Of a DNA stretch of 64,000 bases, positions 8,367-16,749 are shown piece after piece. The position numbers and the translations under genes were made by a program. The notes beneath the pieces were generated by a model. That model was given only the letters and a program-made list of their open reading frames with translations, was not told where the DNA came from and ran no database searches. Origin of the DNA: Halobacillus ihumii (GTDB lineage Bacteria > Bacillota > Bacilli > Bacillales > Halobacillaceae); NCBI RefSeq assembly GCF_902726645.1, contig NZ_CACVAO010000001.1, positions 1,550,001-1,614,000 on the forward strand, given 5' to 3'. Within the stretch, counting starts at the first letter, position 1. The number at the start of each line of letters is the position of its first letter.

Positions 8367-8396
8367 AAAAAAACACCCTTCCTATTAAGAAGAGTG
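8367..8396 (-). terminator. Terminator of the MhqO-like dioxygenase gene
   Basis: On the minus strand CACTCTTC and GAAGGGTG (one G-U pair) form a stem followed by seven Ts (plus-strand A-run 8367-8373). Confidence 0.75.
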
Positions 8397-8412
8397 CCAG
8401 TCAGGATGATCA

Positions 8413-9390
8413 TCATTCTTTAGTAAAATTTTTTGTACTTCTAACTGTATCAATTGGGCGGACCATTTCCTCGATTTCCTTACGTTTCGGTTCTAAAGCT
8501 GGAGGCAAAGATAGCTTCTCGCCAAGCGTTTCATAAGACTCATCGCCCATAAACCCTGGTCCATCTGTAGCAAACTCGAACAGGATTTGCGGAGCGACAT
8601 TCGCGTAAAGGGACTCAAAGAAATGACGGTTTACATAGCCGGAAGTCCGGAAACCAAAGTCATCCATCCGTTTTATCCATTCTTCAAGCACAGAACGGTC
8701 TTCCACTCGAAACGCCGTATGGTGTACCGTGCCAAATCCTTGCCTGGCGTGCGGAAGAACGCTGTTATATTCAACAACTATTGCGGCGCCGTTTCCTCCT
8801 TCACCGACTTCAAATAAATGAAAGGACCCTTCTTTATCTATTTCAGTAAATTGCAGAACTTTTTCCAACATGTCTTTAAAGTAATCGATATTATCAACAC
8901 GCACAAAAATGGGACCCAATCCAGTAATAGCGTATTCTAAAGGAATCGGACCATTTTGCCATGGGGCACCAGCAGACACGCCTTCATTATTTTCATCAGA
9001 TATTAGTTGATAGTGCTGATCATCGAAATCCACGAAAGATAGCACCTTTTTACCAAATTGCTCCTTAATGCCGCTATGCTTTACCTTTAGCCGATCAAAA
9101 CGCTTCACCCAATAATCCAAAGCTTCATCACTTGGTACTCGGAAAGAAGTTTTCGAAATCTCATTCGTTCCGTGGACGCCTTTAGGAATACCAGGAAAAT
9201 CAAAGAATGTCATATCCGTTCCCGGACTTCCTGTATCATCGGCAAAGAACAAATGGTAGGTTTGAATGTCATCTTGATTAACTGTTTTCTTAACTAAACG
9301 CATTCCTAGCACGTATGTGAAAAATTCATAATTCTTCTCAGCACTGCTCGTAATCGCTGTTACATGGTGTATGCCTTTTAATCCATTCAT
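8413..9390 (-). CDS. Ring-cleaving dioxygenase, MhqO/MhqA-like (two VOC domains)
   Basis: Start ATG 9390, nine bases after GGAGG, gives 325 residues. Two VOC modules in tandem are visible: GIHHVTAITSSAEKNYEFFTYVLG at the N-terminus and GTVHHTAFRVEDRSVLEEW in the second half. His residues in both and a late ILFEFATDGPGF Glu supply the metal site. The family is the thiol-independent dioxygenase encoded by mhqO of B. subtilis, linked to resistance to quinones and catechols. A palindrome matching the MhqR operator overlaps the promoter region, which strongly supports the assignment. No mhqR gene is in the window. Confidence 0.85.
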   Translation of the reverse strand: MNGLKGIHHVTAITSSAEKNYEFFTYVLGMRLVKKTVNQDDIQTYHLFFADDTGSPGTDMTFFDFPGIPKGVHGTNEISKTSFRVPSDEALDYWVKRFDRLKVKHSGIKEQFGKKVLSFVDFDDQHYQLISDENNEGVSAGAPWQNGPIPLEYAITGLGPIFVRVDNIDYFKDMLEKVLQFTEIDKEGSFHLFEVGEGGNGAAIVVEYNSVLPHARQGFGTVHHTAFRVEDRSVLEEWIKRMDDFGFRTSGYVNRHFFESLYANVAPQILFEFATDGPGFMGDESYETLGEKLSLPPALEPKRKEIEEMVRPIDTVRSTKNFTKE

Positions 9391-9450
9391 ATTATTACTC
9401 CTCCCTATATGAATCACTTTTATAACTAGACTTTTTATTAAAGTCGTCAA

Positions 9451-9472
9451 TTTATCTTTAATTCAAGATAAA
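9451..9472 (-). promoter_or_regulatory. MhqR-type operator
   Basis: A 22-bp near-perfect palindrome: arms TTTATCTT (9451-9458) and AAGATAAA (9465-9472) around TAATTC. It matches the published B. subtilis MhqR box pattern (ATCT-n-AATTC-n-AGAT). It lies just downstream of the -10 element, an ideal place for repression. Confidence 0.75.
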
Positions 9473-9499
9473 TGTACTATGTATTCTTTCTTCTGTCAA
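9471..9499 (-). promoter_or_regulatory. SigA promoter of the MhqO-like gene
   Basis: On the minus strand TTGACA (9499-9494), 17-bp spacer, TACATT (9476-9471). The MhqR-type palindrome begins within the -10 element. Confidence 0.7.
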
Positions 9500-9556
9500 T
9501 CAGACCGTATTATGCTAATCAAAACATAGCTATGGCTCACTACAGTATGACAACCA

Positions 9557-9582
9557 GTTTATCCTGTTCGAACCTCGGGAAC
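9557..9582 (+). promoter_or_regulatory. Candidate SigB (general stress) promoter
   Basis: GTTTAT (9557-9562), 14-bp spacer, GGGAAC (9577-9582), close to the SigB pattern GTTTAA-N12-15-GGGTAT, 37 bp before the PRC-barrel start codon. Confidence 0.45.
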
Positions 9583-9618
9583 AAATTAGTAAGGTAAATT
9601 TACAAGGAGGCAATTCAA

Positions 9619-10371
9619 ATGTTTCATAATGAAAAGAAAATCCACGGCTATCAGATTAATGCAACCGATGATGAATTAGGAAAGGTTGAATCTTTTCTGT
9701 TTGATGATGAGAGTTGGACGATTCGCTACCTCGTTGCGGACACCCGAAAGTGGCTTCCAGGACGTACCGTACTAATCTCCCCGATTTCCATCACAGCTGT
9801 TAACCACGAAGAAAGTCATGTCACTGTACAATTATCAAAAGAGCAAGTGAAGGACAGTCCGAATATCGATTCAGAAAGCCCAGTATCCCGTGAGCAGGAG
9901 TTGAAATTAAACCAATATTACGGTTGGGGCAGTTACTGGGGCGGTCCTGGCGTTTGGGGTGCAAATATGTATCCTAACCACCTGCTGGGAGAACACCTTG
10001 TTCAAGATTCCCTTAACACGGAGGAAGAACCTGGAGAGTCCCATATAAGAAGCACCTCGGAAATTGAGAATTACGAAATTCATGCAGAAGATGGCGGGGT
10101 CGGTCATGTTGAAAGTTTCCTTTTAGATGACGAAAGCTGGCGAATCCGCTATATAATAGTAGAGACGAAAAATTGGCAATCTGGAAAAAAAGTGCTTGTC
10201 GCACCTGCATGGATTACGGAAGTGAAATGGGAGGAAAAGAGAGTTTATGTTTCTCTTAATCAAGAAAAGGTTAAAAATGCGCCTGAATACGACCCTGATT
10301 CCCCTATTTCAAATGCATTCGAAGAAAAGCTTCACAATGCTTACGGAAAAGAATTTTCTCACAATAAATAA
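9619..10371 (+). CDS. Protein with two PRC-barrel domains
   Basis: A 250-residue soluble protein starting at ATG 9619 behind AAGGAGG. It is an internal duplication: residues about 5-100 and 145-240 share the pattern VESFLFDDESWxIRYxxxxTxxW then VLxxPxxIT, and both end in SPxS...KL. PRC-barrel domains occur in RimM, photosynthetic reaction-centre H subunits and stress proteins, and usually bind partners. Stand-alone double-PRC proteins are common in halotolerant and stress-adapted bacteria. A SigB-like promoter upstream suggests a general-stress role (inference). The linker is Trp/Gly-rich (YGWGSYWGGPGVWG). Confidence 0.85.
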   Translation: MFHNEKKIHGYQINATDDELGKVESFLFDDESWTIRYLVADTRKWLPGRTVLISPISITAVNHEESHVTVQLSKEQVKDSPNIDSESPVSREQELKLNQYYGWGSYWGGPGVWGANMYPNHLLGEHLVQDSLNTEEEPGESHIRSTSEIENYEIHAEDGGVGHVESFLLDDESWRIRYIIVETKNWQSGKKVLVAPAWITEVKWEEKRVYVSLNQEKVKNAPEYDPDSPISNAFEEKLHNAYGKEFSHNK

Positions 10372-10403
10372 GTGGTAGCTTCGATTACTCTAAGTAATTA
10401 TAA

Positions 10404-10445
10404 ATACCCAATTTTTCTCTAGATTCATAGAGAGAAATTGGGTAT
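10404..10445. terminator. Long palindrome between the PRC-barrel and acetyltransferase genes
   Basis: Seventeen-base arms (10404-10420 and 10429-10445) with one G-U pair and an 8-nt loop, between convergent genes. It lacks a T-run on either side, so termination is likely but not certain. Confidence 0.6.
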
Positions 10446-10481
10446 GAATTAAGAATCTATTTTCAAACTGTCCTCAATGAC

Positions 10482-11045
10482 CTATAGTTTAACCTTTGCA
10501 TAAACGCATGTGTCCCGAAGTTCTTTCCCATCTGCCGAGCGATCTTCGTTTCTAAGAATTCCTTCAAAATCAAAATTCAATCTCTCGGGTATTGCCTTGC
10601 TCTTCACATTATTAGAGTCGCACCTTATCTCAACACGATTAGCCCCCAATTCTTTAAAAGCAAAACCTGTTATCCCTTCTACGGCTTCTGTTGCATAACC
10701 ATTTCCGCAAAAACGGGTATCGGCCCAGTATCCAATCTCAAACTTAGGAACTTCCCAATCTATACGATGTAGGCCCGAGGAGCAAACTAGCTCTCCCGTT
10801 TGTTTGTGAAAGGCAAGCAGTCTTAAGTCTTCTCTTTTCAAGAAATTTATATGTGCTTCCCGAATGTTGATTTCCGTTTCCTCTTCACTTTGATCGTTCT
10901 GAGCAAAGGGCATCCACGGCTTAAGTTCATCTATCGAGGTTCTAAGAGACTCATAGACTGCCTTCCCATCCCCTGGTTTTGGGAGCCTGACAAATAAACG
11001 CTCGGTTTCAAATTCATGGGGAAAATCAAGCAGTATAGGGTTCAT
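10482..11045 (-). CDS. GNAT acetyltransferase, RimJ/RimL-like
   Basis: Start ATG 11045, six bases after GGAGGG, gives 187 residues. It begins with ETERLFVRLPKPGDGKAVYESL, the standard RimJ/RimL entry. It continues with HRIDWEVPKFEIGYWADTRFCGNGYATEAVEGI, where the R/Q-x-x-G-x-A acetyl-CoA loop reads CGNGYA. The end RVEIRCDSNNVKSKAIPERLNF is also typical, although the usual SxxVxEKxGF reads SKAIPERLNF. Substrates of this family range from ribosomal N-termini to small metabolites; none is implied. It probably shares an operon with the two genes upstream. Confidence 0.88.
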   Translation of the reverse strand: MNPILLDFPHEFETERLFVRLPKPGDGKAVYESLRTSIDELKPWMPFAQNDQSEEETEINIREAHINFLKREDLRLLAFHKQTGELVCSSGLHRIDWEVPKFEIGYWADTRFCGNGYATEAVEGITGFAFKELGANRVEIRCDSNNVKSKAIPERLNFDFEGILRNEDRSADGKELRDTCVYAKVKL

Positions 11046-11089
11046 CGAGATCCCTCCTTCATTGTTTCTACTAACCTTCAAATACCGCT

Positions 11090-12118
11090 CTACATAACAA
11101 AAGCTTTTTCTAACTCCTTCATGACATCGCGTGCTCCTGAGCTTTTGTTCGAAAGGACGGCAAGCGTCACTTCTGACTGCGGATAGAAAGCAGCATGAAA
11201 ACTTACTCCAGGATCGTATCCCATTACGTGGTATTTATAGATAGAATTATGTTTATAGTTGACCCATAACCCATATCCATAGTCAACTTCTTCATTCACA
11301 TGGGCATATGGAGTCAGGAGCGTGTTTGTCGTTTGTTCATCTAATAACTTATAATCCATCAAAGCCTCCCATAATTTGATCATATCGGATGCAGATACAA
11401 AGGCACCGCCATCCGCTCCACCTTTAATCGGAATGGAGTACGCATTTGTCCTCCATGTCCCATCCTGTTGATCGATGTATCCATATGCAGTGTTTCCAGG
11501 CAGGCTATCGAGCGAGAAATAACCCGACTGCTCCATTCCGCACCGCTCGAAAATGTTTTTTTCCACATATTCTTGAAAAGAAATACCCGTTTGTTGTTCC
11601 ACGATTAACCCGAGTACTATGTATCCAGCATTGTTGTAATGAAATTTCTCTCCAGGAGTAAACATCATTTTTCCATGTTGGAACATTGGGAGAAAATCCT
11701 TTAGATTCTTTAACAAATACATCGGAGTTTGTTTCCAAACATCTCCAAAGTCATCCATTCGTTCTTCATCAAAATAATCTGCCATCCCCGAACTATGGGT
11801 TAACAGGTGGTGGATTGTAACTCTTTCATCAACATACGGAAATTCAATATCTAAACAATCTTTAAGTCGTGTTTGAAAGGACAGCAGGTTATTTTCAACA
11901 AGTTGCGCAATGGCTATAGCCGTAAATAATTTGCAGCCAGAGGCAATTCCAAAGCGGGTATTGAGTTCATTCAAGCACTCATCAGCTCGATTAGCATGGC
12001 CAGATGCAGATTGAAATAGCACCTCTTTGTGATCTTTCACCAATACTGTCCCAGAAAAGCCATCCTCTCTGATATGATGTTTAGTTGATGTTACACCCTT
12101 CTTATCCAATAACCTCAC
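11090..12118 (-). CDS. Serine hydrolase, beta-lactamase/penicillin-binding-like (class C fold)
   Basis: A 342-residue protein of the beta-lactamase-related serine hydrolase family. The nucleophile motif SxxK is SGCK in FGIASGCKLFTA, the YxN motif is YNNAGY, and a GG-containing block (KGGADGG) lies near the KTG position. The start is uncertain: GTG 12118 abuts AAGGAGG, while TTG 12109 has a better nine-base spacing. There is no signal peptide, so it is likely cytoplasmic, which argues against a true beta-lactamase and for an esterase or peptidase. It lies 10 bp from the upstream acetyltransferase. Confidence 0.85.
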   Translation of the reverse strand: MRLLDKKGVTSTKHHIREDGFSGTVLVKDHKEVLFQSASGHANRADECLNELNTRFGIASGCKLFTAIAIAQLVENNLLSFQTRLKDCLDIEFPYVDERVTIHHLLTHSSGMADYFDEERMDDFGDVWKQTPMYLLKNLKDFLPMFQHGKMMFTPGEKFHYNNAGYIVLGLIVEQQTGISFQEYVEKNIFERCGMEQSGYFSLDSLPGNTAYGYIDQQDGTWRTNAYSIPIKGGADGGAFVSASDMIKLWEALMDYKLLDEQTTNTLLTPYAHVNEEVDYGYGLWVNYKHNSIYKYHVMGYDPGVSFHAAFYPQSEVTLAVLSNKSSGARDVMKELEKAFVM

Positions 12119-12128
12119 CCTCCTTCAT

Positions 12129-12566
12129 CTATTCGATCACTTTCTTAAACACATAACTTGCCTTGTTATAATCCATTCGTTCCTCATAAAACCGATGGGC
12201 ATCATTTCGCTGCAACCCTGACGATAAAGCCACTGCTTCAAAGCCATGCTCTTTCGTCCACTCATGGACAAAAGAAAGTAGTTGATCACCATACCCTTTT
12301 GAGCGATTCTCCCTGTTTGTCACAAGATCACACACCCATACAAAACGTCCATAATAAAGGGTTATCATTGGTTTAAATCCGGTTACAGCGACAACCTCTC
12401 CTTGGTCATATAGAGCAAAAAGCTGATAGCTGTCCTTTTCCCTTGCTTCTGTAACAAGCGCTAAATACGTTTCTTGATCCAAATGGGTACGAAGTTGTCT
12501 CATGACTGGAAAAGCTTCTAAAATTTCTGTTTCTGATTGTAACTCTTTAATTTCGACACCGCTCAT
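12129..12566 (-). CDS. GNAT family N-acetyltransferase
   Basis: A 145-residue acetyltransferase with start ATG 12566 after AGAGGG. The core shows [23 protein letters not shown] (beta-4 and the acetyl-CoA loop R-x-x-G-x-G) and a C-terminal [21 protein letters not shown], typical of small GNATs. It heads a probable three-gene minus-strand unit with the serine hydrolase and the second GNAT. No substrate can be inferred. Confidence 0.88.
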   Translation of the reverse strand: MSGVEIKELQSETEILEAFPVMRQLRTHLDQETYLALVTEAREKDSYQLFALYDQGEVVAVTGFKPMITLYYGRFVWVCDLVTNRENRSKGYGDQLLSFVHEWTKEHGFEAVALSSGLQRNDAHRFYEERMDYNKASYVFKKVIE

Positions 12567-12658
12567 GAAATCCCTCTTTCTTAACGAATATGATATTTTT
12601 CTTTATGTCCCGTCCCGAGAAAGTTTAACATTTTTCACAAAACCGCCCCGATCTTTTC

Positions 12659-14647
12659 TTAAGAAGAACGACTATGCTCACTATTCATAAACACAAAGTC
12701 TTCTTTAGCCGGCTGCTTGGCAGTAGTCTTTTGCGACTTACTTGCAGAGAATAACCTGCGATACCATTGATTGCGTTCAACAGGCACCCCAACACGTTTT
12801 TGCTGGACTTCCTTGATGCCTTGGATAACGAACTGCATGGAAACGATGACTACCATGAATGCAACGAGCGGAGGGATAATGTACCACCATCGCCCCGTCA
12901 TTAAAGCATTCTTAGATGAACCAATCAGACCGGACCATTCGTAAGTAGTCGATTGCGGCGGGTCTGGCATAAATGGGGTATGCGAAACATCTGTCCCTCC
13001 GAAAAAGATGCTAAACACCCCCAAATGAATGAAGATTAACAAGGTCTGAATAAACTGTTGACCAAATACAATTCCCATTCGAGCGCTTAAGTGAGGAAGC
13101 AAATGTCTCCACAATAAATGAACTGAACTGCCGCCTAACACTTTAGTACTCAGGACAAATTCTTCCTTCATAATTAGTTTCATTTCATTTCCAAATAACG
13201 TGATAAGAAGTGGCACAGCCAGAATAGTAAGAACAATCGCCTGATAGACGATCCTCTCCATTTCCGTTGTCGTAAACCCGCCCGGAGGCATCCACAACAC
13301 AGGCCTTAGCAATAAGTAAGCAATAACCGTTAAGGGTAAGAAATGCATTCCGTCTACCAATTTCTCCAGCACTCGCTGCAGCTTAGGAGGGCAGAAAAAA
13401 GCGTAAGGTATAGCAAGGATAAAGCCAATTGCCACCCTTAACAAAGCAATAGCTATGCCAAAGAGAACCGTATACTTCGCTCCAGTAAGCATCTGGTCTA
13501 ATATGCTGTAGCCAAGCTCATCTGTCCCGAGGAAGACATATTCATGAGAGTGAGGGGCTGCGCTGACTAATATTCCGTTGTCGTCATAAATGTGATAGAA
13601 CTTTTCAACAAGAGGATCAGCTGTAGCTGTGTAGATCAAGCTGGTTGCAACAATGGCAAAGATAACTCCAAATCCAATCAGGAATTTAACATTTTTGAAA
13701 TGCACACCCACTTCCCGAATAAACAGTCCAATTAACTTTCCATTTGGCTTGAACGAAATAGATCCGAGGAACCTGTTCATCTTCAAATTGGTCTCTTCTG
13801 CAACCCTGTTTTCCTTAAAGATAAACAACTCTGTTCCCTGGTAAAAAATAAAAAACGGCGTGAACAGCATAACGAGGATTAAAAATGTCACAATCGGTCT
13901 AAAGTCACTCATAAAAGCTGAAGTAATCCCATGAATGTTGAAAATATACTCGATAATCAGGAGACTCGATAAAGCTCCCCACAGGATAATTTTTGAATGA
14001 TAAAATATGCTTTTAATAATATTCCTAAGAATATGGACGTTAAGGATAAAGGATTTTACCATCCCTTTACTTTTGGCGAATTGCACATAGGATTTCGTCA
14101 TTTCTTCGTCCAATTGAATTAATATAATTTTATAAAGGGAAACCATAGGAAGAATGGCTAATGCTGCAATGGGAAGAGCATAAATCCTTTCTTGTCCAAC
14201 CGTAACAAAATCCATGAACAAGATCTCTGTCTGTTTATACAGCCACACAATAACTAGCTGAGCACTAAAGGCGAGAAGCAGATCGGGTACAGCTTCAACT
14301 AAATTAAGCAGCCTCATTACAAGCCTTTTAACAATAGAAGGCAGGAAAAAGGTACCAATAGCAAATAAGAAGGCAAGGACGAACCCTAATGCAATCGCCC
14401 CCATGAATATGGTCATAGAGTATCGATAAGGATCCCAGAGATATTCAAATAATGGCACCGGATTCCCTTTGAAAAAATACACCCACTCCGACGGATGGAT
14501 CACTGTTTGGAACAAATAGGTCAACTCGCTAATATAGGCAGATACATTGAAGAAAGTACCCGTTTTGAATAAGGCCGGTGAAGCACTGATTAAAAGAATG
14601 CCAACTAGGCCAAAAATATAATAAAACATAAACTTGATTAACTTCAC
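12659..14647 (-). CDS. Fused two-domain ABC permease, oligopeptide/nickel type
   Basis: Start GTG 14647, seven bases after AAGGAGG, gives 662 residues. Two binding-protein-dependent permease domains are joined in one chain. The N-half resembles DppB/OppB and contains an EAA-like loop (YVQFAKSKGMVKSF). The C-half opens with FLGTDELGYSILDQMLTGAKYT, the DppC/OppC entry signature, and ends in its own permease core with an EEFVLSTKVLGGSSVHLLWRHL EAA loop. About twelve membrane segments are expected. No ATPase or substrate-binding gene is adjacent, so the partners must be elsewhere. Substrate unknown. Confidence 0.82.
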   Translation of the reverse strand: MKLIKFMFYYIFGLVGILLISASPALFKTGTFFNVSAYISELTYLFQTVIHPSEWVYFFKGNPVPLFEYLWDPYRYSMTIFMGAIALGFVLAFLFAIGTFFLPSIVKRLVMRLLNLVEAVPDLLLAFSAQLVIVWLYKQTEILFMDFVTVGQERIYALPIAALAILPMVSLYKIILIQLDEEMTKSYVQFAKSKGMVKSFILNVHILRNIIKSIFYHSKIILWGALSSLLIIEYIFNIHGITSAFMSDFRPIVTFLILVMLFTPFFIFYQGTELFIFKENRVAEETNLKMNRFLGSISFKPNGKLIGLFIREVGVHFKNVKFLIGFGVIFAIVATSLIYTATADPLVEKFYHIYDDNGILVSAAPHSHEYVFLGTDELGYSILDQMLTGAKYTVLFGIAIALLRVAIGFILAIPYAFFCPPKLQRVLEKLVDGMHFLPLTVIAYLLLRPVLWMPPGGFTTTEMERIVYQAIVLTILAVPLLITLFGNEMKLIMKEEFVLSTKVLGGSSVHLLWRHLLPHLSARMGIVFGQQFIQTLLIFIHLGVFSIFFGGTDVSHTPFMPDPPQSTTYEWSGLIGSSKNALMTGRWWYIIPPLVAFMVVIVSMQFVIQGIKEVQQKRVGVPVERNQWYRRLFSASKSQKTTAKQPAKEDFVFMNSEHSRSS

Positions 14648-14723
14648 TCTCAAACCTCCTTTAGGCATTTCAGGTATACCTCTCACCTTTTTTAATTTTA
14701 GAAATAGTCAGTCATATATGTAT

Positions 14724-14756
14724 AAAAAAAGATATACTGTTTAACAGTATATCTTT
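14724..14756 (-). terminator. Terminator of ywfO-ywgA
   Basis: Perfect 14-bp arms AAAGATATACTGTT (14728-14741) and AACAGTATATCTTT (14743-14756); on the minus strand it ends in a run of Ts. Confidence 0.88.
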
Positions 14757-14769
14757 CCTACTACTTATA

Positions 14770-15270
14770 CTAATGAATCCGGCGAAGTTTTTCAATAAAA
14801 TTCCAACCTTCTGTTATTTCTTCACTAGAATAATTTTGTTTTCCTTTTACGATGTGTACTTTTTCCGTGATTTCATCCTTAGGTAATTGTTCAAAGAAAA
14901 GCATAGTGGAAACGAGTTCCAAGAACCGGGAGCTCTGGGCTCCCATTTCTTTGATATGTTCATCAAATGGCGGCAGGTGTACATTTGAATGTTTAAGAAA
15001 ATCATGGCCCGCCTCCGTCATTCGGTAACGGTATTGATAATAATTCTTTTTCTCTTCTTTTGTTTCACTTATGAAACCTAAGTTGCACATTTCCTCAATC
15101 CGTAAAGTCAATTCTTCAGAATATGGACCATAAAAATGAAATTCATAACGTTCCTCAAAAGGAATATCACACTTTTTCAAGATATAAATCATCTTTTGCA
15201 GCTTTTTTCGTCCGACGATGTCTTCAGAGCTTGAGAAGAATTGCATTAACTTTGCGTGATTCTCCAACAT
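14770..15270 (-). CDS. ywgA: YwgA-family protein
   Basis: A 166-residue cytoplasmic protein starting LENHAKLMQFFSSSEDIVGRKKLQKMIYILK, the recognisable N-terminus of B. subtilis YwgA. FHFYGPYSEELTLRIEEM and a winged-helix-like GFISE turn follow. The family is uncharacterised; its GRKKLQKMIYILK/GPYS pattern recalls the SocA/Panacea type-antitoxin fold, which is only a resemblance. It is 14 bp downstream of ywfO on the same strand, the same order as in B. subtilis, and a strong terminator follows. Confidence 0.88.
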   Translation of the reverse strand: MLENHAKLMQFFSSSEDIVGRKKLQKMIYILKKCDIPFEERYEFHFYGPYSEELTLRIEEMCNLGFISETKEEKKNYYQYRYRMTEAGHDFLKHSNVHLPPFDEHIKEMGAQSSRFLELVSTMLFFEQLPKDEITEKVHIVKGKQNYSSEEITEGWNFIEKLRRIH

Positions 15271-15284
15271 GACAACTCCACTCC

Positions 15285-16580
15285 TTATCCAAACAAAATT
15301 TCCATAATACGCTGTTTCGTCTTACTCCTGTCCGGCATTTCCTCTAATCGATCAAGCGGGATATATAATTTATGATCTGTACGTTTTTTTCCAGAAATCG
15401 ATTCAACAATATCTGAGAGACGGGATAACTCCTTAAGTTCTTGGTTGGGCTTTAACAAATGGATAGGAAGCCGCTCCCCTTCTTCGCCAGGACGGTAAAA
15501 ATCATATGGTAAATCAGAGCTTGAATCGACGACTAAATAATAGTCAGGATTCACCCCTGCTTCCTGGAACAGCCTATACAGCTCCATCCATTCGTTCATC
15601 TGTGAATTTGGGTTAAACTCTATGTACTTTAAGAGTCGTCGGTTAACGAATCGATCACAAAGGTCAGACAGTATAGGATCATCTTCTTCCATCCACATTT
15701 GAAAATAGTAGAGTGTGATCGACTCATCCAAAGCTAAATACTCCTTTAAATTTGGCTTTTCTGTAAAAAAGGAAAGAAAATGTGTCGGTTCCAGTTTGAA
15801 GGTGTACCCTTCCTCATACAGCTCTTTCGCACGGTGAAGAATTTTTGATAAAATCACTTCAGCACTCCGTGTCACAGGGTGAAAATAAACTTGCCAATAC
15901 ATTTGATAACGACTCATAATGTAATCCTCGACTGCATGCATTCCGCTTTCTTTGACAACCACCTGGTCCTCCATCGGACGCATCACTCGAAGAATCCGCT
16001 CCATGTCAAAATGGCCGTAACTTACCCCTGTAAAATAGGCATCACGCTGCAGATAATCCATTCGGTCCGCATCAATTTGGCTCGAAATCAGACTGACCAC
16101 GAGTTTATTTTTATACGTTTTATTAATAACGTCTGCCACTTTTTTCGGAAACCCTTCTTCTACTTTAGAGAGCACTTGATGGATTTTCGTGTCTCCGAGC
16201 AGGATTGCCTGCGTGAAATCCTCATGATCGAGCTTGAAGACTTTTTCAAACGAATGAGAAAAGGGGCCGTGTCCGAGATCATGCAGCAGGGCGGCCGCTA
16301 AACAAAGCAAGCGTTCCTCTTCGTCCCAATTAGGCCGGTCTTTAAAGTTGCTAATAATTCTACGTACAATTTCGTACACTCCGAGTGAGTGGTTGAAGCG
16401 GCTATGCTCAGCTCCATGAAACGTTAAGTAGCTCGTCCCCAACTGTCTAACTCTTCTTAGGCGCTGAAATTCAGGTGTGCCGATCAAGTCCCAGATGACT
16501 CGGTCGCGTACATGAATGTAGCGATGTACGGGGTCTTTAAATACTTTTTCTTCACTTAACTTCTCGTCACGATAGGCCAT
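15285..16580 (-). CDS. ywfO: HD-domain dNTP triphosphohydrolase-like protein YwfO
   Basis: A 431-residue metal-dependent phosphohydrolase. The N-terminus VFKDPVHRYIHVRD, the RFNHSLGVYEIVRRI His and the HDLGHGPFSHSFE HD motif define the family. A later QIDADRMDYLQRDAY supplies the remaining Asp. Homologues such as the Enterococcus EF1143 protein hydrolyse dNTPs, which suggests a role in nucleotide pool control or DNA maintenance. Start ATG 16580 follows AAAGGAC. It is cotranscribed with ywgA. Confidence 0.9.
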   Translation of the reverse strand: MAYRDEKLSEEKVFKDPVHRYIHVRDRVIWDLIGTPEFQRLRRVRQLGTSYLTFHGAEHSRFNHSLGVYEIVRRIISNFKDRPNWDEEERLLCLAAALLHDLGHGPFSHSFEKVFKLDHEDFTQAILLGDTKIHQVLSKVEEGFPKKVADVINKTYKNKLVVSLISSQIDADRMDYLQRDAYFTGVSYGHFDMERILRVMRPMEDQVVVKESGMHAVEDYIMSRYQMYWQVYFHPVTRSAEVILSKILHRAKELYEEGYTFKLEPTHFLSFFTEKPNLKEYLALDESITLYYFQMWMEEDDPILSDLCDRFVNRRLLKYIEFNPNSQMNEWMELYRLFQEAGVNPDYYLVVDSSSDLPYDFYRPGEEGERLPIHLLKPNQELKELSRLSDIVESISGKKRTDHKLYIPLDRLEEMPDRSKTKQRIMEILFG

Positions 16581-16657
16581 TAGCTTGTCCTTTCTTCACG
16601 ACATTTTCTACAATTATATACCTTTTCACAGCATAAAAAAACATCTTGACAAAGCAA

Positions 16658-16685
16658 AGAACCAAGCATTTAAATGCCCGGTTCT
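16658..16685 (-). terminator. Hairpin downstream of the glycerophosphodiesterase gene
   Basis: AGAACC (16658-16663) pairs with GGTTCT (16680-16685) and encloses GCATTTAAATGC; the minus-strand tail is only moderately T-rich. Confidence 0.55.
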
Positions 16686-16749
16686 CTAATGATAAGGTAT
16701 GGAGCTTTCTTAGACCTGTTGAAAAAAATGATAAGGCGTCCAGTTGTTC

